DNA of 48,455 bases, taken from contig NZ_JAAFGZ010000033.1 of NCBI RefSeq assembly GCF_010365105.1, forward strand, positions 1-48,455. The letters are read 5' to 3'. The stretch comes from Polaromonas sp. (GTDB lineage: Bacteria > Pseudomonadota > Gammaproteobacteria > Burkholderiales > Burkholderiaceae_C). The notes beneath the pieces are model-generated. The model ran no database searches and was not told the origin of the DNA. It saw nothing but the letters and a program-made list of their open reading frames with translations. The stretch's first letter is position 1, and the number at the start of each line of letters is the position of its first letter. This document shows positions 19,726 through 27,087 of the stretch, piece by piece. The translations under genes and the position numbers were made by a program.

Positions 19726-20598
19726 ATGGAATTCACCAAAAGATTTCTTCGTGCCAAAAATCCCTGCGCCGATGGCTTTCGCTGGTTTGTGCGCAACGTG
19801 GAAGACGGCAGCGGCTACCAGGCCGCGCTGGACACGCTGGTCAGTGCCGGGCGGGTCGATGATGCCTGCTGGCTGTTGACGCAGTTTGGCCCCACCAACG
19901 AGGTGTTGAGCGTTGATTCGCTGGGCGCCGAGGCGATTGTTTTCGCGGGCAGCGTGGAGGTTAGAGGCGGCATCGATGTCGATACCGTGATTCAGGCCGG
20001 GCGTTCCATCCGGGCCGGCGGCGGCTTGCGCGCCGGTCGCGCCATCGTGGCAGGCGAAGATATCCGGGTGGCCGGCAGCATCCACAGCGGCGGCACGCTC
20101 CAGACGGGCGGCGGCATCCGGGCCGATTGGGGCATCGAGGTTCAGCAAGCTCTGGTTTGTGGTGGCGACATGCGCGCCGCATGGGACCTGATCTGCCACG
20201 GCAAGTTGTCCTTAGAGGGCAATGCCTTTGTCGGCCAGGATTTGATCGTTCACGGGCTGCTTGAGTGTGGCAAGGGCCTGAATGCGGGCGGCGCTATCGT
20301 CTGCGCTGACAGCATCCGCGCCGGGCAGGGCATGCTGGCAGGCGGGTCCGTCAGCGGCGGCATGCACCTGGAAGCCGGCTGGGGTATCAAGTCCGGCGAA
20401 TCCATCAAGGCCAATGGCTCCATCAAAGCCGGCGAGAGCCTGTCGGCGAAAGATGAAATCCGTGCAGGCGCTGGTTATGGCGTGTATGCCGGCCTGAATG
20501 TGCAGCTGGACACCTGGGAATCCAGCGCACAGGTGAGGGCGCTGAAAAAGCCCGAAGGCCTGATGAGCGGCTGCTGGGCAGGACCAAGGGTGATATGA
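19726..20598 (+). CDS. Glycine-rich repeat protein, probable beta-helix (bactofilin-like)
   Basis: A 290-residue protein; ATG at 19726 preferred over the TTG at 19717. The N-terminus (residues 1-70) is a helical domain of the type AKNPCADGFRWF found ahead of some repeat proteins. From about 75 to 270 it is built of short repeats with the rhythm ...I.AGG.I.AG..I.., for example VIQAGRSIRAGGGLRAGRAI, which predict a right-handed beta helix like bactofilins. No signal peptide or membrane helix, so probably cytoplasmic. It sits upstream of an L,D-transpeptidase gene, and bactofilins often guide wall enzymes; that link is inference. Exact function unknown. Confidence 0.75.
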   Translation: MEFTKRFLRAKNPCADGFRWFVRNVEDGSGYQAALDTLVSAGRVDDACWLLTQFGPTNEVLSVDSLGAEAIVFAGSVEVRGGIDVDTVIQAGRSIRAGGGLRAGRAIVAGEDIRVAGSIHSGGTLQTGGGIRADWGIEVQQALVCGGDMRAAWDLICHGKLSLEGNAFVGQDLIVHGLLECGKGLNAGGAIVCADSIRAGQGMLAGGSVSGGMHLEAGWGIKSGESIKANGSIKAGESLSAKDEIRAGAGYGVYAGLNVQLDTWESSAQVRALKKPEGLMSGCWAGPRVI

Positions 20599-20696
20599 GA
20601 CTGGTTTGGGCAAGGTGTGATCAAGCTTTGGATATTTCTGGTTCACGGCGTCCTGCCCTACCGTGTTCCGGGCGGTGTACACGCACAATCAAGCGC

Positions 20697-21680
20697 ATGA
20701 AAACTGGACTCCTCGGCACGCTATGGCTCGAAAACAGGTACATCAGGAGCGCGATTGATCTGGATTTCCCGTCAAGGACGCCCGCTGGGCTGGTGACTTG
20801 CGGCGATCCATCCAGGCGGTCTGCAGCGCTTGCGCTGGGCGCTTTTCTGGCCTGCAGCCTGAGCGCTGCGGCATCTGCGGAAACCCTGATGGATGGCGTG
20901 GCGGCTGCCAGCCCGGTGCCGCTGGCAGCCGAGTTTGCGCAACAGGTTGCGCCGCGTTTGCTGCTGCCCGACGATGAGCGCGAGGCCTATGCCAAGCGCC
21001 TCCAAAACGCGCTGACTACAGCGCAAGTGACGCTGGCCGCGCCGCAATTTATTGTGATGGTGGACCGCAGCCCCAACGTGCAGGCTGCGCTGCTCTATTG
21101 GGGTTCGGTCGAGAGTGGCTGGCGTTTCATCGGCGCTACGCCGGTATCGACCGGCCTGCCGGGCCGCTATGAGCATTTCCTGACGCCGCTTGGCGTGTTC
21201 GATCATTCGTTGGTGAACCCGGACTTTCGTGCAGAGGGCACGAAAAACAGGCTCGGCTTTCGTGGCTATGGCGTCAAAGGCATGCGCATTTATGACTTTG
21301 GCTGGATTGACTCGCCACGTGGCTGGGCCGATGGGACGATGGGCAAGCTGCGGCTGCAGATGCATTCCACTGACCCGGTGCTGGCGGAGCCGCGCCTGGG
21401 GACGGCACAGTCCGAAGGCTGCGTGCGCATTCCGGCAACCCTCAATGAGTTCATTGACCGTCAAGGCCTGCTCGATGAAGACTATGACCGTGCCCTGGCC
21501 AACGGTGACAAGTTATGGGTGCTGCGCAAGGACCGCACACCCGTGTCGTCGCCGGGACGTTATCTGGTAGTGGTGGACACCGAACGCCAAGTGCGACCAG
21601 ACTGGGCGCCATTGCCGGCGACCCGCAAAGCCGCCCTCAAATCAATACCCAAACCCGCAGCCAAACCCGCAACACCCTGA
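20697..21680 (+). CDS. L,D-transpeptidase (YkuD family), exported
   Basis: A 327-residue protein with the YkuD catalytic signature: a His in LQMHSTDP, then SEGCVRIP with the nucleophilic Cys near residue 242. The family forms 3-3 peptidoglycan cross-links or attaches proteins to peptidoglycan. The signal peptide is SAALALGAFLACSLSAAASA, but it lies 40 residues in if the ATG at 20697 is used. A GTG at 20793 would put the signal at the N-terminus, though its ribosome site (AAGGA) is 14 bases away. The true start is therefore unsure. It follows the beta-helix gene after 98 bases. The C-terminal tail is rich in Lys, Pro and Ala. Confidence 0.82.
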   Translation: MKTGLLGTLWLENRYIRSAIDLDFPSRTPAGLVTCGDPSRRSAALALGAFLACSLSAAASAETLMDGVAAASPVPLAAEFAQQVAPRLLLPDDEREAYAKRLQNALTTAQVTLAAPQFIVMVDRSPNVQAALLYWGSVESGWRFIGATPVSTGLPGRYEHFLTPLGVFDHSLVNPDFRAEGTKNRLGFRGYGVKGMRIYDFGWIDSPRGWADGTMGKLRLQMHSTDPVLAEPRLGTAQSEGCVRIPATLNEFIDRQGLLDEDYDRALANGDKLWVLRKDRTPVSSPGRYLVVVDTERQVRPDWAPLPATRKAALKSIPKPAAKPATP

Positions 21681-21794
21681 CACCGGTCAGGAAAAATTGT
21701 TTGTTCTGACGGCGCAGACCTCAGTCGGCACGACGGTGGCGCTAGCGTTACAAGGCCTTGCCCGTCAGGATCATGTCAAACCTGTTGTTCATGT

Positions 21795-21850
21795 TTTAAA
21801 AACGGGTTTTACGCACACCAGGTATGCACAAGCAGCTATTTATTTTGCAG
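21795..21850 (+). repeat. Family-1 dispersed repeat, copy E
   Basis: Intergenic copy between convergent genes. It has AAAAACGGGTTTTACGCACA, a short spacer, then CAAGCAGCTATTTATTTTGC. The right arm is less well kept (TTTGCAGC instead of ATAGC). The rest of the 296-base gap holds no gene that I can support. Confidence 0.55.
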
Positions 21851-21976
21851 CGGATGACTGAAGGGTCGGGGATTTGCCCAGACCGGGCACTTTCTTGTAA
21901 ACGGGCTCGCAAGACACACAATAGACGGTCCGGTGTGGCCACGAAAGAGCGCGACGTTGAGTCTGGAGGCCGACCT

Positions 21977-22474
21977 TTAACCCAGTACCGTTTTGGCGCC
22001 CTCAAACCGGGCCGCATAGTATTTGCTGTCGAGCCGGTCGATCCTGACGCCGGTGCGCGGGTTGCTGGCATGCACGAAGCGCCCGTCGCCCACATAAATG
22101 CCGACATGCGAAAACGAATAACCCAGCGTGTTGAAAAACATCAGGTCGCCGGCCATCAGGTCGGCCGTATTGACCGGGCGCGCGATTTTGGCCATTGATG
22201 CTGCGCTTCCCCGCAATGCGATGCCGGCGGCCTCAAGATAAACGTGCGACACCAGTCCCGAGCAATCGAACCCGGTAGCCGGGCCGCGTCCGCCCGACAC
22301 ATAAGACCTGTCCAGCAGCGACAGCGCAAACAGCGCGATGTCGCTCCCGGTACGGGAAGCGTCCAGGGATCGCGGGCTGCGGTCGGGTTGCGTGGCGCAA
22401 CCGGCGAAAGCCAGCAGTGTCATGCTGCCCAGCCACTGACCCCATCCCCTTCGTGAATATGCCTGATGGTCCAT
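21977..22474 (-). CDS. NlpC/P60 family lipoprotein peptidase
   Basis: A 165-residue cell-wall peptidase. The start at 22474 has GGAG 7 bases upstream and leads straight into a lipoprotein signal (SMTLLAFAGC, Cys near 26); the longer frame from 22561 lacks this logic. The catalytic Cys is in FDCSGLVSHVY near 70 and the His in SHVGIYVGDGRFVHA near 122. The family cuts D-glutamyl-diaminopimelate bonds in peptide stems. It converges with the L,D-transpeptidase gene and diverges from the formate dehydrogenase accessory genes. Confidence 0.9.
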   Translation of the reverse strand: MDHQAYSRRGWGQWLGSMTLLAFAGCATQPDRSPRSLDASRTGSDIALFALSLLDRSYVSGGRGPATGFDCSGLVSHVYLEAAGIALRGSAASMAKIARPVNTADLMAGDLMFFNTLGYSFSHVGIYVGDGRFVHASNPRTGVRIDRLDSKYYAARFEGAKTVLG

Positions 22475-22645
22475 CGAATCTCCAGCCAAAATTGCAGCAG
22501 GCCATGCCTGCCAGCGTGTGCTCCAGCCCGTCGCCTCAAACCGTTCGCAGATGGCAGGCAAGCTGAAGTGGCATCCTACCGCAGACGTCTGTCCGGAAAA
22601 AGACTTTGATTCCAGCGGGCATCAGGTGCGCCGTACACTCCGGCC

Positions 22646-23236
22646 ATGTCCGATTTCCTGATGCAGTCCCCCGAGACCGATGACGCCCTTCGCCGCCCCT
22701 GCATGGATGTGGCCGTGGTCATGCGCCGCGAGCACATCGACAACGTGTGGCAACCGTGGCGCTGGACACTGGCCGATGTGGTGCCGCATGAGACCAGTTT
22801 TGGCACGCAACCGCGCCTGCTGCTGAAGGACGAGCGCGAGGAGCGCTGGCTGCATCCCGGCTTCCGCGTGGAGTTGCACCGAGGCGATGCCGAAGGCTAT
22901 TACCTCAATGTCACCACGCCGCAGCCGTGTTTCTGGGTGGTCTGGCGCATGGAAGAAGAAGCGGCGCTGGCCGAAGAGCCTACAGCCGTGCCGCACATCG
23001 TCACCCTGAGCTACCACGACGCCGGCCGCTGGCTCGACGCGCAGGAAACCGTCGAGCAGGTCCCCGCACCGCCCGACGTGGTGCAGTGGATGCAGCATTT
23101 CGTTGATGAACACCATGTGCTGGAGGCCAAGCGCCGCCAGCGCCCGCAAAGCTTCAAGCCGCTGGTGGACCGCTTCGGCAGCCCGGCCCGCGTGAGCACC
23201 GAGAAGAAGTTCGGCGGCGGAGGCGGCCATGGCTGA
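22646..23236 (+). CDS. DUF3305 protein, formate dehydrogenase accessory
   Basis: A 196-residue cytoplasmic protein. Its opening (CMDVAVVMRREHIDNVWQPW) and the WVVWRMEEE segment near 95 are typical of DUF3305, a family found almost only next to periplasmic formate dehydrogenase genes. Biochemical role unknown; its constant place beside maturation genes suggests a part in assembly. First gene of this cluster, it overlaps the DUF3306 gene by 8 bases. The C-terminus ends in a Gly-rich tail. Confidence 0.85.
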   Translation: MSDFLMQSPETDDALRRPCMDVAVVMRREHIDNVWQPWRWTLADVVPHETSFGTQPRLLLKDEREERWLHPGFRVELHRGDAEGYYLNVTTPQPCFWVVWRMEEEAALAEEPTAVPHIVTLSYHDAGRWLDAQETVEQVPAPPDVVQWMQHFVDEHHVLEAKRRQRPQSFKPLVDRFGSPARVSTEKKFGGGGGHG

Positions 23237-23942
23237 AGAGCCCACCGGATTCCTGGGCCGCTGGGCGCGGCGCAAGACGGATGTACGGCAAGGCAAACCG
23301 CTGGACGAGCCTGCCGCGCCGGCGAAATCCGCTCCAGGGGCTTCCCTTGCCGTTTCCCCCGCCGCGCTTGTAGCCGACTCGGCCCAGGTTACTGCGCCTG
23401 CGACGCCGCCGGCAGAACCATCTGAAAAGCTGCTGTCGCTGGACGATGTGAAGGTGCTCACCCAGGACTCCGACTTCAAGCCCTTTATGGCCCGCAATGT
23501 CGGTGCCGACGTGCGCAACGCCGCCATGAAAAAGCTGTTCACGGATCCGCATTACAACGTGATGGATGGCCTCGACATCTACATCAGCGACTACTCCATC
23601 GCCGACCCGATTCCGGAATCCATGCTGCGCCAGATGGTCGGCGCCAAGATGCTGAAGATTTTTGACGAGCCAGATGAAGACGAACAAAGGCAGGCGGCTG
23701 CAACGCTGCCACCCGAACCCCTGCCATCCGACGCCTTGAACAAGTCCACGCCCGAAGCCGTGGCACCGTCCGGTAATTCACCGGACGCCAGCCTTGCGGA
23801 ACCCCAGGGAACCGAACCTTCCAGCCAGCCCGAGCTTTCAGACAGCCCAGGCGCCAGCCAAACCGACGACCATGCCCACTCTCATTTGCGACTGCAACCA
23901 GACCATGCCCCTTCAGCCCCGAGCGCTGGGCACGGCACTTGA
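23229..23942 (+). CDS. DUF3306 protein, formate dehydrogenase accessory
   Basis: A 237-residue protein. The N-terminus FLGRWARRKTDVRQ and the central part (LTQDSDFKPFMARNVGADVRNAAMKKLFTDPHYNVMDGLD, residues about 76-115, given here only as a landmark in pieces LTQDSDFKPF and KKLFTDPHYN) mark DUF3306. Flanking Pro/Ala-rich parts are likely disordered. Always paired with DUF3305 and the polyferredoxin in such clusters; exact role unknown. It overlaps the next gene by 71 bases if that starts at 23872. Confidence 0.83.
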   Translation: MAEEPTGFLGRWARRKTDVRQGKPLDEPAAPAKSAPGASLAVSPAALVADSAQVTAPATPPAEPSEKLLSLDDVKVLTQDSDFKPFMARNVGADVRNAAMKKLFTDPHYNVMDGLDIYISDYSIADPIPESMLRQMVGAKMLKIFDEPDEDEQRQAAATLPPEPLPSDALNKSTPEAVAPSGNSPDASLAEPQGTEPSSQPELSDSPGASQTDDHAHSHLRLQPDHAPSAPSAGHGT

Positions 23943-25983
23943 TGAAAACCTGACGCTGCATTCGACACTGTGCCGGCGCGAAGCTGGCGCATTCCAGAAA
24001 GCCATCCAGTCAGGCGACGACGTCATCGTCGCCTGCACCCAGGAAACCCGGCTGTTTGACGAACTCGCGCAGCAAACCGAAGGCGCCACGTCCGTCATCA
24101 AATTCGTCAACATCCGCGAAACCGGCGGCTGGAGCAAGGATGCGGCCCAGGCCAGCCCGAAGATCGCCGCCTTGCTGGCGTTGGCGCATCTGCCCGATGC
24201 CGAGCCGGTGCCAACGGTGAGCTATAAAAGCGCCGGTCGTCTGCTCATCATTGGCCCGCTTGACGCCGCCGAGCGCGCTGCCGAACTGGTCTCGGATGCG
24301 CTCGACGTCACACTGTTCAGCCTGGGCGCAGGCAGCAACGGCGGGCTGCAGGAGCGGCGCTATCCGGTGCTGGCCGGGCAGATCAGGCAGCTGACCGGCT
24401 GGCTGGGCGCTTTCGAGCTGAACTGGACGCGCAGCAACCCGATCGACCTGGACCTGTGCACCCGCTGCAACGCCTGCCTGTCGGCCTGCCCTGAAGGCGC
24501 GATCGGCTTTGACTACCAGATCGACATGAGCCTGTGCCAGTCGCACCGGGCGTGTGTGAAGGTTTGCGGCGTCGCCGGCGCCATCGATTTCAGCCGCGAG
24601 CCTGAAGCACTGAGCGAAAAATTCGACCTGGTGCTTGACCTGCGAAGCGCGCCGGCCTTCAACCAGCATGCGCTGCCGCAAGGCTATTTCCGCTGGGATG
24701 GCCAGGACAGCCGCACGCTGCTGCAATTGCGTTCGCTGGTGGGCGAGTTTGAAAAGCCCAAGTTCTTCAACTACAAGCAAAAGTTGTGCGCCCACAGCCG
24801 CAACAACACCGTGGGCTGCAGCGCCTGCATCGACGTGTGTTCGGCCTCTGCCATCAGCAGTGAAAAAAGTCGCCAGCAGATCAAGGTGAACCCGAACCTG
24901 TGCGTCGGCTGCGGCGCCTGCACCACGGTCTGCCCGACCGGCGCCATTTCCTATGCCTATCCGCGCCCTGCCGAGCAGGGCACAAAAATCAAGACGCTGC
25001 TGACGACGTATGCCAAAGCCGGCGGCAAGCACGCCGCGCTGCTGCTGCACAGCCAGGAGGCCGGCACTCGGCTGCTCGGCGACCTGGGCCGCATGGCCCG
25101 GCTCGACCCGGCGATTCGCGGCGTGCCGGCGCGCGTGATGCCGCTGGGCCTTTTTCACACCGCATCCACCGGCCTGGACCTGTGGCTTTCCAGCGTGGCT
25201 TATGGCGCGTCGCAGGTCTGGGTGCTGATGACCGGCGAAGAAGCGCCGCAATACCGTGAAGCCGTGCGCGAGCAGATGGACGTGGCGCAGGCCATCCTCA
25301 CCGGGCTGGGTTTTGCGGGCGAGCATTTCCGTTTGCTGGAGGCAAAAGATGCGCGCGATCTGGCGGCGCTTGATCTCCAGTTGCAGGCCGCACCAGCGCA
25401 GGGCGTTGCCCAGCCTGCCGGCTTTGCCGTCCAGGCCGACAAGCGCGCCACGCTGGAGCTGGCGCTCGACCATTTGATGGCGCAGGCGCCGGTCGCGTCG
25501 GCCATGCGGGCAACGTCGCTCAAGACCGAAGTGATTGCGCTCCCGGCTGCATCGCCGCTGGGTGCGCTGGCCATCAACAAGGACGCCTGCACCCTGTGCC
25601 TGAGCTGTGTCAGCGCCTGTCCGGCCAGCGCTTTGCAAGACAACGCCGAACGACCGCAGCTCCGTTTCATTGAAAAGAACTGCGTGCAGTGCGGCCTGTG
25701 CGTCACCACCTGCCCGGAAAACGCGCTGACGCTGGTGCCCCAGCTCAGGCTCACGCCGCAGCGCAAGGAAGCCGTGGTGATCAACGAGATGCAGCCCTAT
25801 GCCTGCATTCGCTGCAGCAAGCCTTTCGGCACGCTCAAGGCGATTGAATCCATGCTGGGCAAGCTGGCCGGCCATGCCATGTTCCAGGGTGCGGCGGCTG
25901 ACCGCCTGAAGATGTGCAGCGACTGCCGCGTGATCGACATCTACTCGGCCGACAACGAAGTCAAGATTTCCGACATCCGTTAA
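23872..25983 (+). CDS. Multi-[4Fe-4S] polyferredoxin, formate dehydrogenase accessory
   Basis: A 703-residue cytoplasmic iron-sulfur protein. After MPTLICDCNQT come ferredoxin motifs CTRCNACLSAC (about 200), CSACIDVC (about 320), CVGCGACTTVC (about 345), CTLCLSCVSAC (about 575) and CVQCGLCVTTC (about 605), plus a C-terminal CIRC...CSDC set. The start at 23872 is chosen because the longer frame begins deep inside the DUF3306 gene. This type of protein accompanies FdhX-type formate dehydrogenases and may deliver electrons or clusters during maturation; that is inferred from context. A minus-strand frame of 844 codons opposite is its shadow. Confidence 0.88.
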   Translation: MPTLICDCNQTMPLQPRALGTALDENLTLHSTLCRREAGAFQKAIQSGDDVIVACTQETRLFDELAQQTEGATSVIKFVNIRETGGWSKDAAQASPKIAALLALAHLPDAEPVPTVSYKSAGRLLIIGPLDAAERAAELVSDALDVTLFSLGAGSNGGLQERRYPVLAGQIRQLTGWLGAFELNWTRSNPIDLDLCTRCNACLSACPEGAIGFDYQIDMSLCQSHRACVKVCGVAGAIDFSREPEALSEKFDLVLDLRSAPAFNQHALPQGYFRWDGQDSRTLLQLRSLVGEFEKPKFFNYKQKLCAHSRNNTVGCSACIDVCSASAISSEKSRQQIKVNPNLCVGCGACTTVCPTGAISYAYPRPAEQGTKIKTLLTTYAKAGGKHAALLLHSQEAGTRLLGDLGRMARLDPAIRGVPARVMPLGLFHTASTGLDLWLSSVAYGASQVWVLMTGEEAPQYREAVREQMDVAQAILTGLGFAGEHFRLLEAKDARDLAALDLQLQAAPAQGVAQPAGFAVQADKRATLELALDHLMAQAPVASAMRATSLKTEVIALPAASPLGALAINKDACTLCLSCVSACPASALQDNAERPQLRFIEKNCVQCGLCVTTCPENALTLVPQLRLTPQRKEAVVINEMQPYACIRCSKPFGTLKAIESMLGKLAGHAMFQGAAADRLKMCSDCRVIDIYSADNEVKISDIR

Positions 25984-26016
25984 TCCCAGTTCACCCCAGT
26001 TCACAGGCAACGATCC

Positions 26017-26631
26017 ATGCAAGCCCAACTCACCGCCTCCACCCTCGACGAAGAAACCGCGCGTGCCGAGGTCTACGGCCTGCTCGCCGCGCTGTTCTAT
26101 GCGGCGCCCTCTGCCGACCTGTACGACAGGCTGCGCGTGGCCGTGACCGAAGCCCCGGCAGCCGGCGGGCTGCTGGAAAGCCCATGGGGCGAGCTGGTTG
26201 CTGCTGCACGCGAACAGTCGCTGGACGAAATCTGCCGTGAATACGATGCCCTGTTCGGCGGCGTGGGCAAGCCCGAGGTCTATCTTTTCGGCTCCCACTA
26301 CCTCAGCGGCTTCCTGAATGAAAAACCGCTGGCAGCGCTGCGCACCGACCTGGCAAACCTTGGCCTGGCGCGCGACGGTGCCATGTCCGAGACCGAAGAC
26401 CATGCGGCGTATTTGTGCGAAGTCATGCGTTACCTGATTGCTGGCGACGATGTCGAAGTCGCCAATCTGACGCGCCAGCGCGAGTTCTTTACGCGCCATG
26501 TGCAGCCCTGGTTTCCCATGATGTGCGAGGCTGTCATGCGGCATCCAAAGGCGCGTTTCTACCGCACGCTTTCTAGCTTTGCGCAGGCCTTCATCAGCGT
26601 TGAAACGCAGGGTTTTGACATGCTGGACTGA
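26017..26631 (+). CDS. TorD/DmsD-family chaperone for the formate dehydrogenase
   Basis: A 204-residue all-helical cytoplasmic protein. Features: ARAEVYGLLAALFYAAPS at the start, REYDALFGG near 75, and the family signature EDHAAYLCEVMRYLI near 128. TorD-type chaperones bind the Tat signal of a molybdoenzyme and hold it until the cofactor is in. Here the clients are most likely the Tat peptide protein and alpha subunit encoded just downstream. The ribosome site is weak. It is 33 bases from the polyferredoxin stop and so in the same unit. Confidence 0.9.
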   Translation: MQAQLTASTLDEETARAEVYGLLAALFYAAPSADLYDRLRVAVTEAPAAGGLLESPWGELVAAAREQSLDEICREYDALFGGVGKPEVYLFGSHYLSGFLNEKPLAALRTDLANLGLARDGAMSETEDHAAYLCEVMRYLIAGDDVEVANLTRQREFFTRHVQPWFPMMCEAVMRHPKARFYRTLSSFAQAFISVETQGFDMLD

Positions 26632-26759
26632 AGTCTTTTACTTTCAGCCCTTGGTCGCCCTCTTTGGGTGAGAAGGGCTTTCAGCACCGGGCGTGCCGCA
26701 AAAGCCGCTAGATGACCTATGGTTTGCCCTTGGTTTTTGGACTCTATCACCGTGAACCA

Positions 26760-26788
26760 TTGTGGTGCGTTTAGGTCTGACGTAAAGT
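26760..26788 (+). promoter_or_regulatory. Possible promoter before the structural formate dehydrogenase genes
   Basis: TTGTGG and TAAAGT stand about 17 bases apart in the 204-base gap after the chaperone gene. A hairpin (AGCCCTT ... AAGGGCT, about 26646-26679) lies earlier in the gap. Together they suggest the structural genes can be expressed separately from the accessory genes. The match is only fair. Confidence 0.3.
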
Positions 26789-26835
26789 TATGCAAACTGC
26801 TACATACATATCGACAAAATTTCAGGAAGTAAAAA

Positions 26836-27042
26836 ATGCAAGAAAGCCAGCCCAAACCCTCGCGTCGGGGTTTCTTTTTCGGTGCCGCAGCCACTGGCGC
26901 AGCTGCTGCTGCCGTGATGGCGCTGCCGCGAGTGCAGGTTGCGGAAGTTGCGGTTGCGGTTCCCAAGCCCGCGCCTGAAAAGGGCGGCGGCTACAGCGCT
27001 TCGGAGCATGTCGAGCGCTATTACAAGACCGCGCGCGTCTGA
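26836..27042 (+). CDS. FdhX-type Tat-signal small protein
   Basis: A 68-residue protein that is nearly all twin-arginine signal: SRRGFFFGAAATG near residues 9-21, then a hydrophobic Ala/Val stretch, and a short tail ending EHVERYYKTARV. It matches the formate dehydrogenase region Tat target family (FdhX), found just ahead of the alpha gene in many proteobacteria. Its role is uncertain; it may help targeting or be a small subunit. AGGAAG lies upstream at a good distance. It was missing a separate function in every family description I know. Confidence 0.87.
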   Translation: MQESQPKPSRRGFFFGAAATGAAAAAVMALPRVQVAEVAVAVPKPAPEKGGGYSASEHVERYYKTARV

Positions 27043-27087
27043 TTCGACTTTCCGGATATTCGTTCTTCAATTCTCACGGAGAGCTTC

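Noticed and set aside
24010..26544. 844-codon minus-strand frame
   Set aside because: Shadow of the polyferredoxin and chaperone genes; the plus strand has all ferredoxin motifs.
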